Shown: in pieces, positions 1-11,902 of the stretch
Numbering within the stretch: position 1 is the first letter of the stretch
Layout of the letters: each line of letters starts with the position of its first letter
NCBI GenBank assembly: GCA_033060915.1
Contig: CM065378.1
Coordinates: 31,632,501 to 31,696,500 of the forward strand
Origin: Euryodendron excelsum
Lineage: Eukaryota; Streptophyta; Magnoliopsida; Ericales; Pentaphylacaceae
Reading direction: 5' to 3'
Length of the DNA stretch: 64,000 nt
The notes under the pieces: generated by a model
Told to the model about the DNA's origin: nothing
What the model saw: only the letters and a program-made list of their open reading frames with translations
Databases searched by the model: none
Program-made: the position numbers and the translations under genes

Positions 1-1311
1 AGCACCAGTATTTATAGATAATCCCCTTGCTAGCATCTCCTCCAAAAGCTGCTGGGATTTGTCCATCTCATTGATCTTACAGTAACCCTGGATAAGCGAA
101 TTGAAAGTAACTGAATTGGGAATAAACCCCTTGGAGACCATAGCATCCCTTACCTTCAATGCATTCTTAACATTTCCCATTTTACAATACCCATCAATTA
201 GCGTGTTATAGACAACCTCATTTGGGACAAAACTCTTCTCTGTCATTTCTTTCAAAATACTATTGGCTTCATCAAATTTTTCCAACTTCATTAAACCATT
301 AATAAGGACACTGTACGTGATCAGACTTGGGTTCACGCCATTCTTCATCATTTTCTCTTTTAACTTGAAAGCCTCATCTAAATCTCCATTCCTACAAAGC
401 CCATGCATAACATTATTATAAGTAACGACGTTAGGAGAAACACCCATCTCCTCCATTTTAAGAAACAACCCCATTGCATCTTTAACCTTGCCTCCCTTGC
501 AAAATGCATTAATTGCAGTGCTAAACAAGTAAACATCGGGTAAAATACCTTGGCAAATAATGTCAAAAACCTTATAACTCTTCTGAAGCTCATTAACCTT
601 CACAAGTGAACTCAATAGAAAATTACAAGTCTTCAAAGACGGATACATACCCTTACTTGTCAATAACCAAAACACTTCCAGCGCAATATCAAAACCCACA
701 TTTTTGAATTGGGTACAGTAAACATGAATCAACAAATCAAATGTCTGAACGCTAAGAGCAGACTCTGACACCCAATTCAGCTCAGCCAATGCAATGGCTA
801 TCTCAAGGTGCCTATTCTTGGGGTTATTAAATGAAACGGGCAGCTTCCGATCAATTAACCGAATCAAAAGCAATCGAGCGGGCGCAACAAAATTCGAACA
901 AATAAGCAAACGAATCAAAAGACAATAAGATCGAACAGTGAATCGGAAACCACAAGAATCAGATGCGAAATTAAAGAAATTCAAAACAGTTTTCGGGTTC
1001 ACGGAGAACCGAATGATGAAGAAAAGGCTATCGAATTGGTGTGGAGACAAATGGGCGAGAATGTCTTTACATTTAGAGGAATCTAGAGATTGCTTTGAAA
1101 GGATTGAAGTTACCAAAGCGACAAAACTTTGATCAAAAGCCTTCGGTTGCTGCCGGTGCTGCAATGGCGGTCGTGGACGCTCTGGTTGGTGTGCAGGTTG
1201 TTGGTTTAGCTGTTGGTCTTGGCGGGCACTGGAGGTCTCGCAGGTTAAGGGGCGTGTGATATGTGAGAAGATTGGAGCGGGTTTGGTGAATGAGAGCCTT
1301 CTTAAACTCAT
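1..1311 (-). CDS. Pentatricopeptide-repeat protein, At4g19440-like (5' part, cut by window edge)
   Basis: An uninterrupted minus-strand frame runs from an ATG at 1311 to the left edge: 437 codons with no stop and no intron. Residues 1-60 are rich in R, S, T, Q and P with few acidic residues, as in an organelle transit peptide. From about residue 192 the protein is a chain of about seven 35-residue P-type PPR units, with phrases such as TYSVLINGL, VYNTLIDGYCKMGN and TFNSLIQGYCK at regular spacing. PPR proteins bind organelle RNA one base per repeat and guide its processing, stability or translation. The N-terminal block with HQFDSLFF and NPKTVLNFFNFASDS closely resembles Arabidopsis At4g19440 as I remember it. 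The C-terminal half lies outside the window, so the full repeat count and any catalytic tail are unknown. The family is certain; the orthology is inferred from sequence memory and from the neighbouring MFS and GT4 genes. Confidence 0.93.
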   Translation of the reverse strand, partial: MSLRRLSFTKPAPIFSHITRPLTCETSSARQDQQLNQQPAHQPERPRPPLQHRQQPKAFDQSFVALVTSILSKQSLDSSKCKDILAHLSPHQFDSLFFIIRFSVNPKTVLNFFNFASDSCGFRFTVRSYCLLIRLLICSNFVAPARLLLIRLIDRKLPVSFNNPKNRHLEIAIALAELNWVSESALSVQTFDLLIHVYCTQFKNVGFDIALEVFWLLTSKGMYPSLKTCNFLLSSLVKVNELQKSYKVFDIICQGILPDVYLFSTAINAFCKGGKVKDAMGLFLKMEEMGVSPNVVTYNNVMHGLCRNGDLDEAFKLKEKMMKNGVNPSLITYSVLINGLMKLEKFDEANSILKEMTEKSFVPNEVVYNTLIDGYCKMGNVKNALKVRDAMVSKGFIPNSVTFNSLIQGYCKINEMDKSQQLLEEMLARGLSINTGA

Positions 1312-3335
1312 TGGTCCGTACATATATGTGCGTATATGCCAGAGAAGGAACTTCGATTTTGGGTTTTGTTTCTTTTCTTTGCTCAGAGTGAATGGCGCTT
1401 TGATGATAGTGGCGGCGGCGAAGGTGGTGGTGGTGGTGGCGACGACGCCATGAGTCGTTGAGAGGAGCAAAAGGGTCCACGAGAGAGAGAGAGAGAGAGG
1501 GTCTGTGTTTTTCCCTAACGTTTGGGTATTTCTGTTTTGGGTTTTGGCTCTGCCGCAGCAGGGCAAAGACGAAATTGAAATCAGGGTTCGAGGATAGGGA
1601 TGACAAGGGAGAAAGACAGGACTTGGGCTCTAGACATGGGGCTGAAATAGATCAGGCTCGACGTGCACCCTTTTTTAGAATTTGTGGATTAGCTTTTTCA
1701 CCTGTTTTTTTTAATTATTATTCGGGATTTTACTCTCTTTTGGTTTTGCGTTTAGATTTGGTATCGTTCGCTTCAGACATATATGTATGTTTATTCAAAA
1801 GATTTTTAATTCAACAAATTTTGTTACAATCCATTTGGTAAAGCTTATATTAATCTTTCTTGAAGTTTCGAAATCAGGCACTACCAAGACACTCCTTGCT
1901 AAAAAAAAATGGCAAATAAGTCTCCTACAATTAGCATATGTTAAGAATATAACCGTTATTGTCTGGATTAACGAAATAAAACTATTCTATCCTTGGGTAC
2001 AATTTTACATCGACTATATCACATTTATGGCTGCCATGTCAACAATTTGCTTAAAAATGACTAGGTTCACCATGCATAGCCCGTCAAATTCAACTCCATC
2101 TTCAAGCCCGATCATAAATTTTGACATGTCTTCAGTCCCCATCTCATCCCACTTAGCCATTGTTCCCCTCCCCCCGGTGGTCTCTCTCTCAATTTGTTCT
2201 TCCCTCCAAATGGTAGAATAGGCAAATAAAATTTATATATTGAAATTTAATACAAAATGATGTGACCTATTTATATTCATTTACTAAAACAAAGGCCCAT
2301 CGCTATATTTTATATTTGTAAAAATGTTAATGCCACATCATCATATCAGATTTTTTCAAATCAGATGGTTGATTATGGTAGTCCATGCATAATCATATTC
2401 CAAAATTTATTTCAGCTAGACATGTCAACAACCATCAAAAGGGCATGCCAAAATAAAAGGTTCTCTTTCAAGGGATTTTCTTTTTGTTATTTTATTAAAT
2501 TGTCTTTTCGATGTTTTTATTTAAAAATATAAAATAACAAAAATACCTCTATGACAAAATTTTCGTTAAATCTAATTGTTTTCATACATTTTACGAACAA
2601 ATCCAAATCACAGAAAGTCATGTATTCACTTTTAAATCAGAGGGGGTCATCTGATTTTAGTTTAAACTACAATATAGTAAATGTAATTACCCAAAATAAA
2701 AAATAAAAAAAGCATATGAGGCCAAGAATAAGGGGAGATTTGGCACCCATTTCAAATAGGCCCAAAACTAGTAACCATTTAGACTACTTGATTTTGGGAT
2801 CCACCTAGGCCGGCCCCTTTTTATTGTTGCCCACATGAACTTTTTAATTAATCAGTCCATAAAGTAAAAAAAAACTTGTAATTAGTGATGCATAGTGGCA
2901 TCTTCAAAACAACAATGTAAGAGTAATTGACTTAATTGAAATTAATTGAAATTGACTTCTCCATGACTAATGTTAAGCTTGATACTGTGCTACAATAGTT
3001 TCGGCTAACAAAGTGGACTCTAAAAAAACTAGATAAAGTAGAAAGAACAAGCTAACCGTCCTCACTCCTTCCAAGGCCCAAAAATCGATAAGCATGCAAG
3101 ATCTGCATACAAACACACAAGATGCCGATGTGGGTTTTTGTTTAGAGGCTTTGCAATTTTGTTTAGAGGTTTTGCAAGACAATAAGAGAACTCGAGTCCC
3201 TCAAAACGTTGCTTAAAAAAAAAAGAAGCTATTTTTCATAATTGACTCAACTTAAAAATGCAACTTAGACACTCAAAGCAAAACACACTTTGTAAATAGC
3301 TATAAGCTTAAAAGTTTAAGTTTTAAAAGCTATAA
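1312..3335. other. Intergenic, no gene seen
   Basis: AT-rich DNA between the PPR start and a MITE. It holds a short (GA)n tract at 1481-1499, probably in the PPR 5' leader or promoter, and scattered homopolymer A/T runs. Open frames at 1133-1606 (minus) and 1787-2221 (plus) lack any recognisable domain and contain low-complexity stretches. Confidence 0.6.
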
Positions 3336-3540
3336 GGCCCCTTTGGTATAATTTTTTTGTCAAGTTTTTTTTAAGCTTACAAGCAAAAAAGTCAAGTTTT
3401 TCTAGCTTTACTTTAGCTAAAGATAAAAAATAAAAAAAACAAAAACAGAAAAGTCAAAAAGTCAAAAAAAAAAAAAAAACTTAATTGTTTTGCTTACAAA
3501 CTTAAAAAAAATTAAGCGAAAAAACTGTACCAAACGGGCT
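3336..3540. mobile_element. MITE with long imperfect terminal inverted repeats
   Basis: The left end, GGCCCCTTTGGTA, and the reverse complement of the right end, AGCCCGTTTGGTA, agree at 11 of 13 positions. Inside these, the arms also pair: a TTTTGCTTGTAAGCTTAAA-like arm on one side and TTTTGCTTACAAACTTAAA on the other. The centre is A-rich filler. No coding capacity. The TTTGGTA core is common at the ends of plant MITEs. I see no clear target-site duplication, so the superfamily is not assigned. Confidence 0.6.
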
Positions 3541-3619
3541 CATGATCAATTGTTGGCATTCCATCTCCCTTTGTTGTTTATGTTAGAATTTAAAAAAAAA
3601 AAAAAACGCCTAAGAAAAG

Positions 3620-5018
3620 TGAATCACTCCCAAAGATAATGTAAATTTAAGCTTCCCCGCAAAAGAACGAGTGTTGCAATTGAAATATAAAGTTCGGTAA
3701 GTACTGGATTCGATTTCCGCAAGAACTAAGCCAAATATATGCTACCAACACTCAGAGAACACTAATCTAACTTGAATTGAATTACAACTAAGAAAATCAA
3801 ATCTAAAGGTGACAAAAATAAACCAAAAATCTTTTAGTTTTGAAAATTGTGGTTTCTAACTAACAATTATACTAATGCAATTGAAAATAAAAGCTAATGG
3901 CAATCAAACTATTAATGCAAAAGGGGGAAATTGAAATTCAAAGCAATTATAAACTAATTTCTATGCAATCAAAAGGGATTTGAATGCAAGTGATCTGATC
4001 TACCAAATTCAACAAGAATTCCAATGGAGGTTTGTTAACTCAAATCAATGATCACTCCATGAATCTTTGATTCAGAAGATTTCGACTATAAAATCATGAA
4101 TTCACACCCAATTGAGATTAAGAGGATAAGTTATTGATAGAATTATAGGTTCAAACCTTATATTTGTGCAATCCCTATACCTATTGAAGAATTGTGCATA
4201 GGAGTTACTAAATTGTGTTATGAACCTAAGTTTTCTAGTAGATCCAAAACCCAATCAAGTTGAATTAGAGAAATCATAGGATACTTTAATAAGAATCATA
4301 TACCTCCATGGAAATCCTTGAAGATCTTTGGTTTATCTTCACAATTGCACCCAAATTGGGATTTAACTACTTGATTCCATAATAAAAAGCATGAAGAAGT
4401 GTAGATTTAACATTATTTGTACGAAATTCTAGTGTTTGGTTTCAAGGAAAATAAAAGAAAGTGAAAAAAAGTAAAAGAAAATAAAGTTTCTCTTTCTAAA
4501 ACTACTCCTAATAGAAAATATTTAAGCTATTTAAGACTTTCTCTCTTTAAAAATATACTAAATCTAACTATCTATATTAGCTAAAATGATCTACTCTGTC
4601 TTTTATACCCTATGAGCTCATCCATGAATAGATACATGATAGATACAAAAGTTTATTACAAGCCCACTGTTATGATGGAGATGGGTACCGTCCTGAACTT
4701 CTTACTAAAATTGAGCTCTTTAACTATCAGGACAATCAAAATTATTGTCCTAATGATCATCCAAAGGCATTTCCCCCTTCTCGGGACGGTCAAAAGTGGT
4801 GTCCTGAGATAGCATCGAATTTTCATCCTTGGTTTGATCCCTTTGAATCCGCTTTGATCAATCGTGCTCCATTTTGCCTCCATTAGCTTCTATAGCCTAC
4901 AAAAGCAAATAAAACATCATTAGAACCAAAAATCAACTAGATTAGGCTATTTATAACTATTTTAACCTTGTTAAAGTGCAAAATCAAGGCTTATGATTAT
5001 ACTTTTATGGTGTAATCA
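3620..5018 (-). repeat. Left LTR (3' LTR in element orientation)
   Basis: A 1,399-bp terminal repeat aligning with 9537-11058 along its length: both contain ATGTAAATTTAAGCTT near the start and TTTTAT(A/G)GTGTAATCA at the end. It lacks roughly 150 bp present in the right LTR near 10700-10850. Confidence 0.9.
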
Positions 5019-5030
5019 CACCCCCCAACT
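5019..5030 (-). other. Polypurine tract of the gypsy element
   Basis: Directly inside the left LTR the minus strand reads AGTTGGGGGGTG. This is a purine-rich tract in the position expected for priming plus-strand DNA synthesis, and it fixes the element's orientation. Confidence 0.7.
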
Positions 5031-6993
5031 TACATTTTACTAGTCCCTAACAAATATTAAATGAAAATATAGAGGATAATCTTTACTTTCGTAGGAGTCA
5101 CGGGTGCATTTAGCATATGTACCAAACTTTTAAACCCTTAAGTTACCTCTAGTGGATGAGTGGTGTCTTGTGAGAGTTTACAATGATGACACTCACAATC
5201 ATTAACTTATGATCATCAATCGAAGATTTCAAATAATATAAGAATGATGCATGGATATATCAAAGCAATCTTAACACCACATCCCTAATTCTAATGTAAG
5301 CAAGAATATATCAATAAGAACATAAGAGTGAGGTTCATGTGAGTGCGTTTTAGAATCATTCAATGTAGCTCAAAAGTATCTATTCACACATTCTTAGCCT
5401 TGGAGCCTCGATCCAAATCCTCACTAGCATAAACAACTAAGAACAAGGTTCCTCTCAATGGAAAACTCTAAAAAATGAGTAAATGCATTAATTTGCAAGA
5501 GAATATCCAAATGTCAAAGAACACGATAATGAAAGTGAATCAACTTGGCATGAGTTTATGAAAGAATGCTCAAAACTTAAATATCATTAATTATGGTTAA
5601 CAAGTAATGACTTACATTCAAACAAGATCTCCAATAAAGTGCATGCTTTGAATCATAAAGGATTTTGTAAAGGAAAGCCAATAGGTATCAAGGTAGAGTA
5701 TAAAAGGGAGAAAGAGGTAAAAGTATACAATACATGTGTGATCAAGGCATGTAATGTCAATGAAGCAATTCTTTTCTTTTTTTTTCTTTTTTCTTTTTTT
5801 CTACTCTAACTTTCTAGCACATTTTCTTGCCTCTTTGAGGCTTTGACTCTTTTTCTTGTTTTGCTTCTTTCTTTTCATTTCTTTTGATTTGTTTTCAATC
5901 TCATTGTCTCTTTCATTTCTTTCACTTCTCTTTACTACCCTTTTTGTATACCTTCACCATTTTCTACATTTGCAAAGCATAGCTCCTTTTTACTTTTTTA
6001 TGAGATTTAATAAAGTGAATGTTTGTGCCTATTCTACTAGATAGAAAAGTTATCTCATCAATGATCACATCTCAAGTAAGATCACACATGAAAAGGATAG
6101 AAAAACATGATTGCAAGAGGAATAAACAACAAGAATGATGTGGTTCAAAAGGATGAAAAATGACCTAAAGTCATTTACCAAAGCATACATAAAATAGATC
6201 TTAAATGAATGTGAGTGTCAATATGAAAGCCAATATAAAGCAAATAAGCCAAATACAAATGCAATGAAGCCATTGAAAATGATAAGAATCAATATAAATC
6301 TTTTTGAGTAAATGTAAACTTTCCTCAAAGAAGCATAAGGCTCGAAAACTCACAAGGCAAAAATCTTCACTCAAATAAGGCTATAAATGCATAAGCTAAT
6401 ACAATGAAGCTACAACCATGATTTGTGCTTTATCAGTGTAATCCCCTCACTAAATTGTACTCAAGATAACATCTCACAAAACATCAAAACCAAAAAATGA
6501 AATGTTCAACTTACTCTGAATATAACCCATGCAACATTCTAACCATTTAAAAATCAAAGATCAAATAGCATGAGTATGCCATGGTACCACATCTAAAACA
6601 TCAACACACCCACCATAAATAACAAGCGATAATCATGAAGAATATGGAGAATACGCCAAAGATAGAAAAGTAAAGTGCTAGAACCACAAGATACTTAAAC
6701 TTCTACCAAGAATCCCAAGTAGTCAAACGTTCATTATTCAATGTAATACCTGAGAATAGTCAATAAACCATAGAGAGATCGAAGTATAACACAAGAGATA
6801 TAACAATGAAGTTTAAAAATGACATCAACCATGAACAGTAGAGTTTTAGATACAAATGATAAAATATATGCATGCAAAGATGGTATCTAAACTCTACCTC
6901 TAACTAGAGGAAGTCATCATCATTAACTCAAAATTTTTAAAATTTCTACAAAAATTAACAAAAGAAAAGCAAAAAAAAAAAAAAAGAGGTTAA

Positions 6994-7303
6994 GCCTCTA
7001 TAACTACTCTTCCCCCCTAACTAGAATGATGCATTCATCCAAATGGCATCTAAACTCTATCTCTAACCAGAGGAAGTCATTACAAGAAAATGCTTTTTTT
7101 TTTTAGAATAAAGGGCAACACAAAGAAATAAAAATAAAATTGCAAAATCAAAGAAACAAAAATACAAATAGAGGTAAAACCTCTACTCTCCCCCCAACTA
7201 AAATGATGCATTGTCCTCGATGCATGAAGACAAAACATTGAATGAAATGCAATGGTGAAATAAGAGAAGTTAGGGGGCCTAATACACCCCCCAACTAGGA
7301 TGA
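6994..7303 (-). repeat. Repeated polypurine-like modules inside the gypsy element
   Basis: Three extra blocks resemble the true polypurine tract at 5019. On the plus strand they are CTCTTCCCCCCTAACTAG near 7008, CTCTCCCCCCAACTAAA near 7187 and ACACCCCCCAACTAGG near 7284. The first two are followed by AATGATGCATT and preceded by CCTCTA. The segment GGTATCTAAACTCTACCTCT near 6880 recurs near 7045 with small changes. This looks like local duplication of the region upstream of the 3' LTR. Confidence 0.65.
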
Positions 7304-7438
7304 AAAACAAACTAAAAAAACAAAGAAACAAAAACAACTACTTTTATTCTTACATGACTTGAAGGGAGGATCACCAAATACGACAAAGTGAGAATTTTTC
7401 TTCATCCCACACATTAACTCTTGCAACTTGTAAAGAGT

Positions 7439-9084
7439 TCAAATAAACAAAAGAATAGACAATAGCAACCCCTTTGATGAACTCAATAATATAACATAAA
7501 AGCACACATGGGTAAAAAAAAGGTTGTAAAATGTAGAAAATGCAAAATAATCATGCATAAAAGTGTCAATGAAACTCATACTATGAAGTAATTGACCCTC
7601 CCCATCTTTTTGTTGATCTGCAATGGGAAGGATAATTAGCTCTAATGTTAGGGCATGGAGCTCCAATGACTCTGGAGGTGTAGGATTAGGTGCTAAAGGT
7701 GGAAATGTATGGATCTCATGACCTATAGATATGACAGGAATGACCTCTAAATCAACATCATCCTGTTTGATATGCACATCCCTAACATTTGATAGACTAA
7801 AATCCTCACTCTTCTCTCTTTGTTTGGAGTCCTTAATGTAGAAATTATCTCTCCCTAGTTGTTTGGCTAGGTAAAAGATAGTTGGTTCAAATAGCGGGGG
7901 TTCAAGCTTCAAAGGAGTTGATATGCCAAAACTAAGTTCTAAAGGCTTAAGGGTAGAGGTCACTTGACCCTCCAACATAGTGGACACATCCTCTAAAATA
8001 ACAAAATCCTCGTTCACTTGCACATTCCAGACATCTAAAAGTTCAAGACCCTTATCAAAGGCAATAGTTCTCTCTAGGGGTCCTTAAAATGCTCTTCATC
8101 ATTTTTGACCTTCTTGGACTCCTCTTCTCTTTCACGAGTTCCTTCATCAGCCTCTTCCTCACTCTTGTCTTACTTATAAGCCTTAATCATAGGCTTTTCT
8201 CTCTCGGGTTCCTCATTCCTAATCTCATCTTCGATAATTTTCTTATTCGTTTTAGGATCTTCTTCCCTAAATTCACAATCTTGGAGAATGATGGTTTGAT
8301 CAATAGTGTCCTCATGCCTAAGGGTAGTGATGGGATGGATTGGCTCATGGCTAAGAGTAGGATTAGAAGGTGTATCACTTACAAGCATGTGCCTAGTGAG
8401 AGCGAGTGGAGATGGTATGAGGGACTTTTCTTCAACTTGAACAACCAAGGTTTGCACCAAAAGATTCAATTAACTCTTTATCTCATCAAGTGTTTGTCTT
8501 TGTTGTTCAAGGGCCTCATTTACTCTAGAGTTTATTTTTTCTTGAGATTCCATGACGAGTTGGATAGTGTCTTCTAAAGTATCCTCAATTGTGTCTTCTA
8601 GTGTGTCATTGTGAGGAGCATGATATCCATCATGTGCTTGTGTTGGATAAGGTAGAGTTGAGGGTTGTGTTTGATAGAAGAAAAGTTAGTGTTCGAAGTG
8701 TTCGAATGGGGGTTGGTAGGATTAAGCTAGGGCTAGATGATGAGGTGAAAAAGTTCTCTCATATCCTCCAACAAAGTTGTGTTGCTCACATCACCCCAAA
8801 TTGTAAGTTGGTGGAAAAAGATCACAATGGCCATTAGCTTGAATACAATCTCTAAGAGATCGACAAGATGGTTATTGGGTTCTAATCTCACTAGCACGAT
8901 TGTAGTCTCTAAGATATTGACAAGGAGGTGCTTCCACACCACCATAACCATGAACGCCCTCATTACCATTCTCAACCCATTGAGAAGAATACTCCATTGT
9001 GTCTATATCAAGGCGTAGAGATGATGATGTGTAAGATGATGCATAAGAGATTATGCAATGCACACATAAATTGAAAATCCGCAC
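7439..9084 (-). pseudogene. Decayed coding remnant of the gypsy element
   Basis: On the minus strand, from about 9030 downward, the frame reads MEYSSQWVENGNEGVHGYGG, then CQYLRDYNRAS. It continues through stops and frame changes into acidic, coiled-coil-like text (for example TLEDTIEDTLEDTIQ and EALEQQRQTLDEI) and a Glu/Lys-rich stretch near 8170-8469. The last open piece, 7439-8023, encodes about 194 residues with no recognised domain. Position just after the primer site suggests a gag-like or structural protein, but I see no CCHC knuckle. Function inferred only from position. Confidence 0.5.
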
Positions 9085-9511
9085 CTCAACAAGTCAATTC
9101 ACAGTTCCCTTCCACCAATTTTTCTTCCAAACCGTCCAATCTCTATATAAATATACCACCAATTTACAATTTGTAATTTCAATTTTAAATCAACCGAGCC
9201 TCCAATCTCCTTATGCAATAGTAATACCACCAATAAATATATAGCACCCAAGCCTATCCACAAATTATTATCTATCGACCGAGTTCTTAATGCAATTCCA
9301 CAAAAAAAATTTTAAACTAATCAAACCAAACGATCCTAAAATAAAAGAGAAGATCAAAAATTAAAATCTATCATGCTATCAACAAAAAGGATAGAACAAA
9401 GTTATCCATGGCCTTAGCCGAAAATTACTCCGTTGTAGTAAATGTTATGAAGATCCAATCCACTAATTACTTTCCAGCCTAAGGTTCTTTTAGTGCTCAC
9501 CTTGTGCCTTT

Positions 9512-9534
9512 GGTCCCCAATAACAGCACCAAAA
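9512..9534 (-). other. Primer-binding site of the gypsy element
   Basis: Minus strand, three bases inside the right LTR: TTTTGGTGCTGTTATTGGGG, then ACC. Typical Athila/Tat elements carry TTTTGGCGCCGTTGCCGGGG, then ACC, here. Every difference is a C-to-T or G-to-A transition, as expected from methylation and deamination of CpG-rich DNA. Confidence 0.75.
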
Positions 9535-9536
9535 CT

Positions 9537-11058
9537 TGAATCGCTCCTGAAGATGATGTAAATTTAAGCTTTCCCGCAAAAGAACGGATGTCACGATTGA
9601 AGTATAAAATCCGGAGTCTATTTCTTTGAGGACCAAGTCAAATATAGGCTAACAACACTTAGAGAATACTAGTATAACTTAAATTGAATTGCAACTAAAT
9701 AAATCAAATCTAGAGGTGACAAAAATAGGCCAAGAATCTTTTAGTTTTGAAAATTATGGTTTCTAACTTACAATTATACTAATGCAATTAAACAATGGCT
9801 ATCAAACTATTAATGCAAAAAAGGGGAATTGAAATTCAAAACAATTATAAACTGATTTCAACGCAATCAAAAGGGAACTGAATGCAAGTGATTCAATCTA
9901 CCAAGTTTAACAAGAATTCCAATGGAGATTTATTAACTCAAATCAAGGATCATTCCATAAATCCGTGATTCGGAAGATTTTAATTATAAATCATGGATTG
10001 AAGCCCAATTGAGATTAGGAGGATAAGCTATTGATAGAATCATAGGTTCAAACCTTAAATTTGTGCAATCCATATTCCAATTGAAGAATTGTGCATATGA
10101 GTTATCAAATTGTGTTATGAATCTAAGTTTTCTAGTAGATCCAAAACCCAATCAAGTAGAATTAGAGAAATCATAGGATATTTTAATGAGAATCACATAC
10201 CTTCATGAAAATTCTTGAAGATCCTTGTTATATCTTCACAATTGCATCAAAATTAGAGTTTAACAACTTGATTCCATAATAGAAAACATGAAGAAGTGTA
10301 GATCTAAAATTACTTGTATTAAATTCTATTGTTTGGTTACAAGAAAAATGAAAGAAAGTGCAAGAAGTAAAGGAAAATAGAGTTTCTCTCTCTAAAACTA
10401 CTCATAATACACAATATCTAAGATCTTCTTTCTCTAAAAATATACTAAATCTAACTCTCTATATTAGCTAAAATGGCTTACTTTGCCTTTTATACCACAT
10501 GTGCTCGTCCAACGATAGATACAAAAATTTGTTCTAGACCCACCGTTAGGACAGAGATGGGTATCGTCCCGACAATAATTTCTTGCTGAAGTTAAGCTCT
10601 CTGACCGTTAGGACGATCAAAATTATCGTCCTAACGATCAGCCAAAGATATTTTCTCCTTCTCAAGTCATCGGGGACAGTCAAAAGTGACGTCCTGACGA
10701 CCAGCAATTTTTTAACTTAATTCTAACTATTTTAGAAGTTGATTCAGCCAATGCACAACAAAGTTGTTGATATTTAAGTCTTCTTTTCAATGATGCAAAA
10801 ATCAACTCAATTGAATATCGGAGCAAAAAGTTTAGCCAATATCCAGAGATAGCATTGAATTTCTATTACTAGTTTGTTCACTTTGAACCCACTTTGATCA
10901 TTTTTACTACCTTTCGACTCCATTAGCTTCTATAACTTACAAAAGTAAATAAAATATCATTAGAACTAAAAATCAACTAGATTAAGCTATTTACAACTAT
11001 TTTAACCCAAACAAAGTGCAAAATCAAGGCTTCTTATTATACTTTTATAGTGTAATCA
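9537..11058 (-). repeat. Right LTR (5' LTR in element orientation)
   Basis: A 1,522-bp repeat homologous to 3620-5018. It starts TGAATCGCTCC and ends TGTAATCA. It is longer than its partner by a segment around 10700-10850 absent from the left copy. Confidence 0.9.
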
Positions 11059-11063
11059 AAAAG

Positions 11064-11749
11064 TTTCTTGAAATTTCATAACAATTTCGTCTCTATTTTT
11101 CTACAAAAGCTATTTTTCCAGTATGAAAAGATTTTTCTAGCAACAAATTTAAAATTTGGAGTGTGTTCACTGTAGATGGCTTGTATTATGGGTGCGAGGA
11201 AGAACCTGTAAAAGAGTCTAAACTCTAAAAAGCACACTTCCCTGTCTAGATAGCATGGTAGTGAACCAGGTTGTCCTGTTTATCCAACGGTACCTGGGTC
11301 ACATATGCTGCCACGTGAATTTAATATAATAAAGGGTCTGAACTCCAATTGTACTTTTGTACATCATATTCATAAATGAAAGTTCAAACAAAACAAAGTT
11401 CAAACAAAGCTAGTGGAAATTAGAGTTTTTGATCCAAATCAAGGGCCAATGACAAAATTGTACTGCAACGCAAACAAAGTAAGAAATTTCCCCATTGAGA
11501 GTTTTGTACTAAAAACAGAAATTTCCCCATTCTATTTTGTACTTTCTATCATTAAGATTTTTTTTTATCAAACAAACAGAGTTTTGTATTTACCCTTTTC
11601 TTTCTTTTTTTTTTTTATTTTTTATAGTAAAACTCTAAAAATCTCCCAAAAAAAGTAGAAAAGAAGAATAAGTAAGACAGTGACACGAAGAGAGAACATG
11701 TTCATTTATTTATCATCATTAATGTGGGGGTGAAAACTGAGCGATCGTC
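11064..11749. other. Intergenic, upstream of the MFS gene
   Basis: Non-coding stretch between the gypsy target duplication and the MFS promoter. It is AT-rich with T-runs. The frame at 11413-11658 is low complexity and has no family resemblance. Confidence 0.5.
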
Positions 11750-11757
11750 TATAAATG
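11750..11757 (+). promoter_or_regulatory. TATA box of the MFS gene
   Basis: TATAAATG lies about 150 bp upstream of the ATG at 11903, which would leave a 5' leader of roughly 120 bases. No intron is needed in the leader. Position and sequence fit; not tested. Confidence 0.5.
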
Positions 11758-11902
11758 AGGCCACGTAGAGGCACTGATATTCGCAGCCTCAACAGCAACC
11801 ACCACCAAGAACAAGAAGAGCTTGCCTTTGCCGGAAACAACCGCCATCGGAGGCGGCTGCAACCGGCAAGGGTGGGTTGCTGAGGCTGGTTCCTTCTAAT
11901 TG

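Larger units (their letters stand above)
3620..11058 (-). mobile_element. Non-autonomous Ty3/gypsy (Athila/Tat-like) LTR retrotransposon, complete
   Basis: A 7.4-kb element bounded by two related LTRs and a perfect 5-bp target duplication, AAAAG (3615-3619 and 11059-11063). Both LTRs begin TG and end CA. The polypurine tract lies next to the left LTR and the primer-binding site next to the right LTR, so the element is transcribed on the minus strand. The primer site resembles the conserved plant Athila/Tat sequence with C-to-T changes. The 4.5-kb interior has no recognisable protease, reverse transcriptase, RNase H or integrase, only a stop-riddled low-complexity coding remnant. It would have needed enzymes from an autonomous relative. 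LTR divergence, mostly transitions, indicates an old insertion. Boundaries are firm; the clade rests on the primer site. Confidence 0.9.

Noticed and set aside
1133..1606. 157-codon minus-strand frame overlapping the PPR start
   Set aside because: Same strand but another phase from the PPR gene, which has a continuous 437-codon frame through this region. His- and Pro-rich text comes from repeats of GGT/GGC.
1787..2221. 144-codon plus-strand frame
   Set aside because: No recognisable domain, Ser/Ile-rich low complexity, no splice or promoter context.
8089..8577. 162-codon plus-strand frame inside the gypsy element
   Set aside because: Antisense of the element's decayed acidic coding remnant; hydrophobic text is the complement of Glu/Lys codons.
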